A DNA stretch of 7,219 bases, taken from Flavobacteriales bacterium (GTDB lineage: Bacteria > Bacteroidota > Bacteroidia > Flavobacteriales > UA16). The DNA lies in the NCBI GenBank assembly GCA_030831885.1, contig JAURKF010000095.1:1-7219 (forward strand). Reading direction: 5' to 3'. Positions 1 to 4,840 of the stretch are shown piece by piece (positions within the stretch are counted from its first letter, which is position 1; the number at the start of each line of letters is the position of its first letter). The notes beneath the pieces are model-generated. The model did not search any database and was not told the DNA's origin. It worked only from the letters and a program-made list of their open reading frames with translations. A program made the translations under genes and the position numbers.

Positions 1-363
1 GCAATGGCAATACTGCTGCAGCGCAATACATCGCCTGGCAATTGCACAGTTACAATTACACATAGCAAGACGAAAGGCTTGGAGGATATATGCAGAAGTG
101 CTGATATCATTGTGGCAGCTCTCGGAAGACCTGAGTTCTTAAAGGGCAATATGGTAAAGGATGGGGCTGTCGTCATAGATGTTGGTATAACGCGTGTGCC
201 CGACGAATCCAAGAAATCGGGATTTCGCCTTGCCGGAGACGTCGAATATTCCTCAGTGGCTCCCAAATGCAGTTTTATAACCCCTGTCCCTGGCGGTGTA
301 GGCCCTATGACGATTGTTACACTGCTTTCGAATACACTGCAGTCACGGACTCAACAGATATAA
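1..363 (+). CDS. folD: FolD bifunctional methylenetetrahydrofolate dehydrogenase/cyclohydrolase, C-terminal part (5' truncated by window)
   Basis: This is the last 120 codons of FolD, the cytosolic enzyme that converts 5,10-methylene-THF to 10-formyl-THF using NAD(P). The reading frame is open from base 1, so the gene starts outside the window; the ATG at base 4 is an internal Met, in the family's 'GxxMAxLL' helix after the nucleotide-binding loop. Family marks visible are the Rossmann stretch '[14 protein letters not shown]', '[12 protein letters not shown]', 'LAGDVEY' and the signature '[20 protein letters not shown]' near the C-terminus. The stop is TAA at 361-363. The C-terminal half looks complete and undamaged. 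No hairpin follows directly, so transcription may continue through the two mini-ORFs to the terminator at 794-816. Its nearness to folP (tail to tail) makes this a folate/one-carbon neighbourhood. Confidence 0.96.
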   Translation, partial: AMAILLQRNTSPGNCTVTITHSKTKGLEDICRSADIIVAALGRPEFLKGNMVKDGAVVIDVGITRVPDESKKSGFRLAGDVEYSSVAPKCSFITPVPGGVGPMTIVTLLSNTLQSRTQQI

Positions 364-400
364 GGCCTTTTTCTGAAACCTTCTTTTCGATTGCACGTAA

Positions 401-409
401 TACCCTTTG
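401..409 (+). promoter_or_regulatory. Possible weak -7 box ahead of first mini-ORF
   Basis: TACCCTTTG resembles the Bacteroidota -7 box (TAnnTTTG) but has one extra base between TA and TTTG, and no convincing -33 TTG stands at the usual 19-21 bp distance. A start about 5 bases downstream would leave a leader of about 20 nt before the ATG at 434. This is only suggestive. Confidence 0.2.
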
Positions 410-433
410 CATAACAAGGTAAACACAACAGCA

Positions 434-523
434 ATGGACACACTTCTTATTTCCGATAGAGTAAAGCGTCTCATTCTCTTATCAGCATTCATGCTGTCTG
501 CATGGTTGTTTTTGACTCCTTAA
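434..523 (+). CDS. Putative 29-aa single-helix membrane miniprotein (first of a pair)
   Basis: This is a short ORF with ATG at 434 and TAA at 521-523; I do not recognise a family. The predicted peptide has a polar, charged N-terminus (MDTLLISDRVKR) followed by an uninterrupted hydrophobic stretch of about 17 residues (LILLSAFMLSAWLFLTP), which fits one transmembrane helix with the basic residues on the cytoplasmic side. It has no Shine-Dalgarno sequence; the upstream run AAACACAACAGCA is A/C-rich like other leaders in this window. It lies between folD and a second mini-ORF of the same architecture, in a region with no other gene that closes with a strong terminator, so it could be transcribed with folD or from its own promoter. 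An ORF this short can occur by chance; support comes from the pairing and leader style. Confidence 0.4.
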   Translation: MDTLLISDRVKRLILLSAFMLSAWLFLTP

Positions 524-604
524 AAAAAATACCGGCAAATGAAACCTTTTGGATGTAGCCTCGTTCAACACTAAAAATTAAAACAACCCATAACACTAGC
601 AATC

Positions 605-700
605 ATGAACTCGACTCAAGACTGGACCCACGAAGTATTACAACGCTTGATTATCATTTTTCTTGGCTTGCTGACCTTGGGTGTGTTCATTCAGCTGTAA
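605..700 (+). CDS. Putative 31-aa single-helix membrane miniprotein (second of a pair)
   Basis: This short ORF starts with ATG at 605 and stops with TAA at 698-700; I recognise no family. The N-terminal half is hydrophilic (MNSTQDWTHEVLQR) and the C-terminal half is a hydrophobic helix of about 17 residues (LIIFLGLLTLGVFIQL), ending two residues after the last strongly hydrophobic stretch. It therefore matches the layout of the ORF at 434-523: charged start, an 'RLI' junction, then a helix running to the C-terminus. The leader contains TAAAACAACC at 579-588, identical to the leader of the CsgG-like gene (4817-4826), and both sit about 15 nt before the ATG, which favours real translation. The terminator at 794-816 lies about 95 bases downstream. 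A membrane-active small peptide or toxin-like role is possible but unproven. Confidence 0.45.
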   Translation: MNSTQDWTHEVLQRLIIIFLGLLTLGVFIQL

Positions 701-793
701 TCTCTTTGAATTGTTGCACTGAATAGATGTCGCCTGTTTTCATCAAAAGGCAATTTTCTGCGAACTAATTTTCTAACCACATATGTATTTATT

Positions 794-816
794 GGCTGCT
801 CCGGCAGCCTTTTTTT
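794..816 (+). terminator. Rho-independent terminator after folD/mini-ORF region
   Basis: The stem GGCTGC (794-799) pairs with GCAGCC (804-809) around a TCCG loop and is followed by seven T residues (810-816), a textbook intrinsic terminator for rightward transcription. The T-run overlaps the folP stop codon (815-817). On the minus strand the hairpin is followed only by AATAAAT, so it is probably a weaker stop for folP. The presence of such a strong rightward terminator some 430 bases after the folD stop implies that the intervening region is transcribed. Confidence 0.9.
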
Positions 817-1663
817 ATGCCTTGTTTAGGGCATTCACAATCAATACAGCCTCTTTCGCTTCGCGAACATCATGCACGCGAATGATGGATGCGCCATGCA
901 TGAGGGCAATAGTGTTGGCTACAGTTGTTGCGTTCAAAGTTTGTGTTGAATCACCATTCACCAGCTGCTGCAGTGTTTTCTTTCTGCTAATACCTACCAA
1001 AACAGGGTGGTTCAACGCGCCAAATAGGTGAAGGTTTTTTAGCAAACACAGGTTGTGATGCATGGTTTTTCCGAATCCGAATCCTGGGTCGAGTATGATT
1101 TGGTCAACTCCGGCAGCATTCAAAATTGCGGTTTTTTCATTGAAGTAATTAAGAACCTCAGCAACAACATCGATATACTGTGGGTTGTTTTGCATGGTCT
1201 GCGGTTCTCCCTGAATGTGCGTGAGTATATAGGGAACGCGACAGTGAGCAGCGGTTGAATACATGTTGGAGTCGATGGATCCACCACTGATGTCATTAAT
1301 AATGTTTGCTCCAGCATTGCATGCGGTTCCTGCAACTTCGCTATAAAAGGTATCTATCGAAATGCAGATGGTGGGAAATGCAGCGCGCACCGATTCAATG
1401 GCCGGAATAACGCGATGAATTTCCGTTTGCGCATCAATTCGCTCTGCCCCCGGCCGAGTGCTTTGTCCACCAAAATCGAGAATGTCGGCTCCGTCATCAA
1501 TCATACTACCGGCGCGCTGAAGCAACTCATCCTTCTGAAGAATACGACTTTCTGCATGAAAAGAGTCGGGAGTAACATTCAGAATCCCCATGATACGCGG
1601 TTTTTCCAGCGAAAGCTTCCCGCCGGGGTAGGTTAGTTCATAAAATGAAGATTCTGAGTTCAT
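815..1663 (-). CDS. folP: Dihydropteroate synthase
   Basis: DHPS condenses 6-hydroxymethyl-7,8-dihydropterin pyrophosphate with p-aminobenzoate to give dihydropteroate, in cytosolic folate synthesis; it is the sulfonamide target. From the ATG at 1663 the product is 282 aa, normal for the family. Ordered motifs are GILNVTPDSF (26-35), DFGGQSTRPGAE (63-74; the usual DIGGESTRPG with two conservative changes), SIDT (102-105), NIINDISGG (120-128), HIQGEPQTMQ (149-158), ILDPGFGFGKT (190-200), GISRKKTL (224-231) and RVHDV (262-266). The frame is open back to a TTG at 1708, but the ATG at 1663 sits the usual distance before the first motif and is preferred. It is transcribed away from the DUF1599 gene, whose start is 47 bp away, so the two share a very short divergent control region. 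Confidence 0.96.
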   Translation of the reverse strand: MNSESSFYELTYPGGKLSLEKPRIMGILNVTPDSFHAESRILQKDELLQRAGSMIDDGADILDFGGQSTRPGAERIDAQTEIHRVIPAIESVRAAFPTICISIDTFYSEVAGTACNAGANIINDISGGSIDSNMYSTAAHCRVPYILTHIQGEPQTMQNNPQYIDVVAEVLNYFNEKTAILNAAGVDQIILDPGFGFGKTMHHNLCLLKNLHLFGALNHPVLVGISRKKTLQQLVNGDSTQTLNATTVANTIALMHGASIIRVHDVREAKEAVLIVNALNKA

Positions 1664-1688
1664 GCTCTGCAATGTTGGAAGCGCTCGA

Positions 1689-1708
1689 TTGTGCAAATTT
1701 GCGCACAA
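1689..1708. promoter_or_regulatory. Inverted repeat in the folP/DUF1599 divergent spacer
   Basis: TTGTGC (1689-1694) and GCACAA (1703-1708) are perfect 6-bp inverted arms around an 8-bp AT-rich centre. The centre overlaps the self-palindrome CAAATTTG (1694-1701), which read on either strand is one mismatch from the Bacteroidota -7 box TAnnTTTG. A further CATATTTG-like box for folP lies on the minus strand at 1713-1706. The site could therefore be the core of a divergent promoter or an operator. No good -33 element was found at the standard distance, so this is tentative. Confidence 0.3.
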
Positions 1709-1710
1709 AT

Positions 1711-2277
1711 ATGGATGAGTCTTTACAACATACCGCCAGCCAATTTGATCAGGTGATAATTCAATGTCGCGAACTCTTCGTTAAGAAAACCCGCGATTAT
1801 GGAACAGCCTGGCGAATTCTGCGCACGCCTAGTTTGACCGATCAGATTTTCATCAAGGCTCAGCGCATCAGAACTCTCGAAGAGAAGGGACAAAGCAAGG
1901 TAGGGGAGGCCATCGATGATGAGTTCGTTGGTATTATCAACTATGCTGTGATGGCGTTGATTCAAATGCAATTGCCGGACACAACTTCTACAGAGCTTGC
2001 AGCTGAAGAGGCAATAGCGCGCTATGATGAGCAAGTGGACATCACCAAATCACTCATGCTGAATAAAAATCACGACTATGGCGAGGCATGGCGGGATATG
2101 CGCGTGTCTTCATTCACTGATTTGATACTGATGAAATTGTTGCGCATCAAGCAAATTGAAGATAATCAGGGAAAAACCTTGGTTAGTGAAGGCATCGACA
2201 GCGGCTATCGCGATATTCTCAATTATGCGGTTTTTGCACTTATTCAACTCGGACATGCCAACAATGTGAGCGCATGA
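1711..2277 (+). CDS. Protein with two tandem DUF1599 domains
   Basis: From the ATG at 1711 the product is 188 aa, soluble, and without a signal peptide. It consists of two copies of one domain. Copy 1 (residues about 12-87) carries KKTRDYGTAWRILRTPSLTD, IFIKAQRIRTLEE and FVGIINYAVMALIQ. Copy 2 (about 105-180) carries KNHDYGEAWRDMRVSSFTD, ILMKLLRIKQIED and YRDILNYAVFALIQ. The shared pattern is K-x2-DYG-x-AWR-x2-R-x2-S-x-TD, K-x2-RI, then NYAV-x-ALIQ. I recognise this as the DUF1599 family, common in Bacteroidota; its biochemical role is not established to my knowledge, although a link to nucleotide modification has been proposed for the domain. The frame is open back to 1645, but that would overlap folP and add residues that do not look like family sequence. 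Its stop TGA (2275-2277) overlaps the ATG of the permease gene, so the two are translationally coupled. Confidence 0.9.
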   Translation: MDESLQHTASQFDQVIIQCRELFVKKTRDYGTAWRILRTPSLTDQIFIKAQRIRTLEEKGQSKVGEAIDDEFVGIINYAVMALIQMQLPDTTSTELAAEEAIARYDEQVDITKSLMLNKNHDYGEAWRDMRVSSFTDLILMKLLRIKQIEDNQGKTLVSEGIDSGYRDILNYAVFALIQLGHANNVSA

Positions 2278-3515
2278 TAACTTATGTCCTTCGTAAGTTG
2301 GGGTATGGTCTCCTTGTGCTTTGGGGCGTGGTCACGGTGGTGTTTTTTTTATTTAATCTGGCACCTGGCGACCCGGTTCGCAATTTGGTGGGAGAAAACG
2401 CTTCACAGGAGGTGATCGTCAATATGCGTCGAAAGCTTGATTTGGATTTGGCTGTTGGCCCGCGCTATATGCTTTATCTCAATGACCTCTCGCCAATATC
2501 CGTTCACAGCAGTGATTCATTGTCGCGCGTGTTTTTTGATCATACAGAGTATATCGGTGTGCGCATTTGGTTTGCAGGTCATGGCAAAGCTCCCTATGTG
2601 AAAATTCCTTATCTCAAGCGTTCGTTCTTATCTGACAAAAGTGTTTCGAGCATACTTGCTGAAGTAATGCCTGGAACGATCGTACTTGCCATGGTATCCA
2701 TAGGTATTGCTTTAATCATCGGTTTGCTGATGGGTATCGTAGCTGCCTTGAAGAAGGACGGCTTTTATGATCGCTTGATTCTTTTTGTATCGGCATTGGG
2801 TATGGCAGGTCCGTCCTTTTTCGTTGCCATTCTGGTTGCTTGGTTGGGTGCAGTGGTGTGGCGTGAAGCGTTTGTGATATCTGTAGGGGGGGGGCTCCTC
2901 TTGGTCTCGCTGGTGGTATCGGTTGTTGTTTATCAGCGAAAAAAATATCGGCTTATTTGGCTTGTTCCCTGTGTTGTATTCATTGCATTTTTTGTGGATG
3001 CTTTTCATTTGGATGCAACGCTGGTTACTCTCCCCGGCACCGGATTGAATATGACAGGAAGTCTTTATAGTGTCGATGTTTGGAAGGGCGAATTTTTGGA
3101 TTTGAAGAATTTGATTTTACCTGTTATTACGTTGATGATTCGACCGCTGAGTGTCATTGTGCAACTAACTCGCAGTTCGCTACTGGATGTATTACAGCAA
3201 GATTATATCCGAACAGCCCGAGCAAAGGGGTTATCCGAGTGGGAAGTGATTTTCCGACATGCCCTTCGGAATGCGCTTAATCCAGTGATTACGGCAGTAA
3301 GTGGATGGTTTGCTTCATTACTAGCAGGGGCGATCTTCGTCGAGTTTGTTTTTGGCTGGAAGGGGCTGGGACAGCAAATGTTTACGGCAATAGAGAATCA
3401 GGATATGCCTGTGGTTATGGGCGGAGTTATTGTCATCTCTGCCGCATTTGTAATTATCAACATCTTGGTGGACTTGCTCTATGCCTGGATTGATCCGCGT
3501 GTGCGCATGAGTTAA
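2274..3515 (+). CDS. ABC transporter permease, DppB/OppB-type (peptide/nickel family), with enlarged loops
   Basis: This is an inner-membrane permease of a binding-protein-dependent ABC importer. Residues 1-40 show the family N-terminus: helix 1 at about 9-29, then LAPGDPVRNLVG. The core region has helices at about 134-158, 167-193, 281-303, 338-359 and 380-402. The EAA loop that docks on the ATPase is DYIRTARAKGLSEWEVIFRH (310-329), followed by ALRNALNPVIT, and the C-terminus ends IDPRVRMS. At 413 aa it is longer than typical OppB (about 300-340 aa). The extra length is a periplasmic segment at about 60-125 and a probable two-helix insertion at about 203-245, before the LPGTGLNMTGSLY segment. 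The start ATG overlaps the DUF1599 stop (ATGA). No ATPase, second permease or binding-protein gene lies in the window, so partners must be elsewhere. A run of nine G encodes Gly205-207. Confidence 0.93.
   Translation: MITYVLRKLGYGLLVLWGVVTVVFFLFNLAPGDPVRNLVGENASQEVIVNMRRKLDLDLAVGPRYMLYLNDLSPISVHSSDSLSRVFFDHTEYIGVRIWFAGHGKAPYVKIPYLKRSFLSDKSVSSILAEVMPGTIVLAMVSIGIALIIGLLMGIVAALKKDGFYDRLILFVSALGMAGPSFFVAILVAWLGAVVWREAFVISVGGGLLLVSLVVSVVVYQRKKYRLIWLVPCVVFIAFFVDAFHLDATLVTLPGTGLNMTGSLYSVDVWKGEFLDLKNLILPVITLMIRPLSVIVQLTRSSLLDVLQQDYIRTARAKGLSEWEVIFRHALRNALNPVITAVSGWFASLLAGAIFVEFVFGWKGLGQQMFTAIENQDMPVVMGGVIVISAAFVIINILVDLLYAWIDPRVRMS
2886..2894 (+). repeat. G9 homopolymer inside the permease gene
   Basis: Nine consecutive G at 2886-2894 encode Gly205-Gly207 in frame. 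It is by far the longest G run in the window. Tracts of this length are prone to slippage during replication, and to miscounting in sequencing. A change of one base would truncate or scramble the permease after about half its length. As given, the frame is intact to the natural C-terminus. Confidence 0.85.
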
Positions 3516-3815
3516 TCAGCGATATCGCTCGATAATTTGCTTGAGTTCAAAAGCGGGTACTACCCCCGATTGACGCCAAACTACTTTTCCCTGTTTGAAT
3601 AACAAAAGTGTCGGAACGCCTCGAATTTGAAATGCTCCGGCTGCCTGTTGGTTTTTATCAACGTCAACTTTGATAATCTTAGCCGAATCTCCAAGCTGAT
3701 TTTTCAATTCATCCAATATGGGAGCCATGGTTTTACACGGTCCGCACCATTCAGCGAAAAAGTCCACTAAAGTGGGTGTTTCGCTTTGTATAATTTCCTT
3801 AAATGTTTGAGCCAT
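3516..3815 (-). CDS. trxA: Thioredoxin
   Basis: This is a small cytosolic thiol-disulfide oxidoreductase of 99 aa, the normal length of a stand-alone thioredoxin. It has the conserved buried Asp in LVDFFAEW (Asp18), the active-site WCGPC (residues 23-27), KVDVDKNQ (49-56) and the cis-proline loop RGVPTLLLF (cis-Pro68). There is no signal peptide or membrane segment. The ATG is at 3815; the preceding DUF2892 gene stops 6 nt upstream, so the two form an operon. Its stop TGA (complement of 3516-3518) abuts the stop TAA of the convergent permease gene with no base between. In Bacteroidota, a Crp/Fnr regulator, a DUF2892 protein and thiol or sulfur proteins often cluster, so this may be a regulated, stress-linked thioredoxin rather than the only housekeeping copy; that part is inference. 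Confidence 0.96.
   Translation of the reverse strand: MAQTFKEIIQSETPTLVDFFAEWCGPCKTMAPILDELKNQLGDSAKIIKVDVDKNQQAAGAFQIRGVPTLLLFKQGKVVWRQSGVVPAFELKQIIERYR
3518..3529. repeat. 12-bp perfect palindrome at the trxA 3' end
   Basis: AGCGATATCGCT reads the same on both strands and overlaps the first base of the trxA stop codon, just beyond the permease stop. There is no T-run on either side, so it is not a standard intrinsic terminator. It lies within coding sequence and may be incidental. Confidence 0.5.
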
Positions 3816-3821
3816 GGATTA

Positions 3822-4025
3822 TTACTTTTTAGAGCATGTACTGATGCCAAAGGGCAAATAGAGTGGGCAGAAGCGGATGACGCTCGTTAGCACAAATACA
3901 ACAGCCACCGCCATAAGAACGATTCCGAGTGTTCCTGATACTGTTTCAGTAAAGAATAGTGTTGCAATAATTGCGGCAAGTGTCAGGCGAATGATGCGAT
4001 CTACGGCCCCCATATTTGTTCTCAT
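3822..4025 (-). CDS. DUF2892 (YgaP-type transmembrane domain) protein
   Basis: This is a 67-aa inner-membrane protein when started at the ATG at 4025; the frame is open to 4046, but MRTNMGAVDRIIR is the usual family N-terminus. It has two hydrophobic helices, at about 11-27 and 31-50, separated by a short SGTLG turn. A conserved C-terminal block follows: RFCPLYLPFGISTCSKK, with two cysteines (53 and 64) bracketing the CPLYxPFGIxTC motif. DUF2892 also forms the membrane anchor of YgaP, a rhodanese, and in Bacteroidota it is frequently found with Crp/Fnr regulators and sulfur or thiol-handling proteins. Here it lies 58 nt downstream of such a regulator gene and 6 nt upstream of thioredoxin. A role in sulfur or redox homeostasis is inferred from context only. 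Confidence 0.9.
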   Translation of the reverse strand: MRTNMGAVDRIIRLTLAAIIATLFFTETVSGTLGIVLMAVAVVFVLTSVIRFCPLYLPFGISTCSKK

Positions 4026-4043
4026 GTGAAAATCTTGAAGAAG

Positions 4044-4068
4044 CAAACTTGAGCTAATACATCAACTT
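4044..4068 (-). promoter_or_regulatory. Candidate promoter/operator of the DUF2892-trxA unit
   Basis: On the minus strand, CAAGTTTG (4051 to 4044) is one mismatch from the Bacteroidota -7 box TAnnTTTG and would place the transcript start about 10-15 nt before the ATG at 4025. It overlaps an imperfect inverted repeat, AACTTGA (4046-4052) and TCAACTT (4062-4068), with six of seven pairs and a 9-bp centre. The TTGA/TCAA half-sites recall FNR boxes, but the normal FNR spacing between them is 6 bp, not 9, and no clear -33 element is visible. The adjacent Crp/Fnr-type regulator would be the obvious candidate ligand. Confidence 0.3.
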
Positions 4069-4083
4069 ATGAAGTGACATTTG

Positions 4084-4704
4084 TTACAATAGAACGATTT
4101 TGTTTCTTCCCAGTTTAACCAGTCCTTCTGTTTCCATCTGTTTGAGCAGGCGAGAGACTACTACACGGGCGGTTCCCAGTTCTGCAGCCAGTTGTTCATG
4201 CGTAACAGCAAGCACTTTAGACTGAGAAACGTCTGCTTTTTTTTCGAGAAAGAGCAGAAGCCTTTCATCCATTTTTTTGAAAGCAACTGCATTGACCACC
4301 TCGAGCAGCTCTTCGAATCGTTGATGATACAATCGGAAGATATAATCGAGCCATTCCGGAAACTCGCGAATAAGGTCTTTTACTTTGTTCACTTGAATGA
4401 AAAGTATATCGGTTGTCTCCTCTGCAATTGCTTTCACTTTGCTGGTATCGTTGTGCATACCCCCCAGAAACGACATGATACAACTTTCGCCTGCTTTGAT
4501 GTAATACAGAAGTATTTCTTTTTCGTCTCCCTCAGAACGCATGACACGGATGCTGCCTGATGTGACTATGGGTATAGATCGGATGTGCGCGTTTTCATGC
4601 ACGATTATGTCGCCCTCTTCAAATGATTTGGGAAAGCTTAATTCGTAGATGCGCGAAATCATCTGTGGTGAAGCTTGAAATTCAATAATATCCGCTAAAT
4701 CCAT
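4084..4704 (-). CDS. Crp/Fnr family transcriptional regulator
   Basis: This is a cytosolic DNA-binding regulator of 206 aa from the ATG at 4704; the frame also opens from a TTG at 4713, which is less likely. Residues about 25-110 form the cyclic-nucleotide-binding-type beta barrel (FEEGDIIVHENAHIRSIPIV, then IRVMRSEGDEKEILLYYI). Residues 115-150 are the long dimer helix, ending FKKMDERLL. Residues 167-205 are the winged helix-turn-helix THEQLAAELGTARVVVSRLL. It lacks the N-terminal cysteine cluster of Fe-S FNR; its only cysteine is Cys75, in AGESCIMSFLGG where the phosphate-binding cassette would be, so cAMP binding is doubtful and a thiol-based signal is conceivable. It is upstream of, and in the same direction as, DUF2892 and trxA, which it probably controls; that is inference from adjacency. 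It is divergent from the CsgG-like gene across a 136-bp spacer. Confidence 0.93.
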   Translation of the reverse strand: MDLADIIEFQASPQMISRIYELSFPKSFEEGDIIVHENAHIRSIPIVTSGSIRVMRSEGDEKEILLYYIKAGESCIMSFLGGMHNDTSKVKAIAEETTDILFIQVNKVKDLIREFPEWLDYIFRLYHQRFEELLEVVNAVAFKKMDERLLLFLEKKADVSQSKVLAVTHEQLAAELGTARVVVSRLLKQMETEGLVKLGRNKIVLL

Positions 4705-4720
4705 CGTTTTCAATTTGTGG

Positions 4721-4728
4721 CAAAGTAA
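4721..4728 (-). promoter_or_regulatory. Possible -7 box of the crp/fnr gene
   Basis: Read on the minus strand the bases are TTACTTTG, one mismatch from the Bacteroidota -7 consensus TAnnTTTG. A transcript start just downstream would leave a leader of about 10 nt before the ATG at 4704. A T-run on the minus strand (complement of 4751-4756) lies at roughly -33 distance but is not TTTG. Confidence 0.3.
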
Positions 4729-4774
4729 TTTAGCAACGAAACGAAAGGTTAAAAAACCACTATTGAATGAATAA

Positions 4775-4808
4775 TTTTAGTCGGCTGCAACCCTGAGCTA
4801 TACTTTTG
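4775..4808 (+). promoter_or_regulatory. Promoter of the CsgG-like gene
   Basis: TACTTTTG (4801-4808) is an exact match to the Bacteroidota -7 box TAnnTTTG. TTTT at 4775-4778 stands 22 bp upstream as a weak -33 element, since the consensus would be TTTG or TTG at about 19-21 bp. The transcript should begin near 4813-4815 and have an A-rich leader of about 27 nt with no Shine-Dalgarno sequence. Confidence 0.6.
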
Positions 4809-4840
4809 CGACGGAATAAAACAACCAAATCACATAATCC

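Noticed and set aside
364..434. Folate-type riboswitch after folD
   Set aside because: No conserved paired structure was recognisable and the position is downstream of, not ahead of, a folate gene.
783..1636. Plus-strand ORFs opposite folP and other antisense ORFs across the window
   Set aside because: They mirror well-recognised genes on the other strand, have no family resemblance, and show no independent signals.
815..1708. Longer folP starting at a TTG at 1708 (297 aa)
   Set aside because: The added residues precede the normal family N-terminus, would use a rare start, and would run through the divergent spacer; the ATG at 1663 gives a normal length.
1645..1710. Upstream ATG at 1645 for the DUF1599 gene
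   Set aside because: It would overlap the folP coding region and add 22 residues unlike the family; the ATG at 1711 starts right before the first domain.
2886..2894. G9 tract as a frameshift error in the permease
   Set aside because: The frame on both sides carries recognisable permease sequence, so the given length of nine is in frame.
4084..4704. Oxygen-sensing Fe-S FNR
   Set aside because: The N-terminal cysteine cluster is absent; there is only one cysteine in the protein.
4747..4758. GGTT-AAAA-AACC inverted repeat in the crp/CsgG-like divergent spacer
   Set aside because: Four-base arms in AT-rich sequence are expected by chance.
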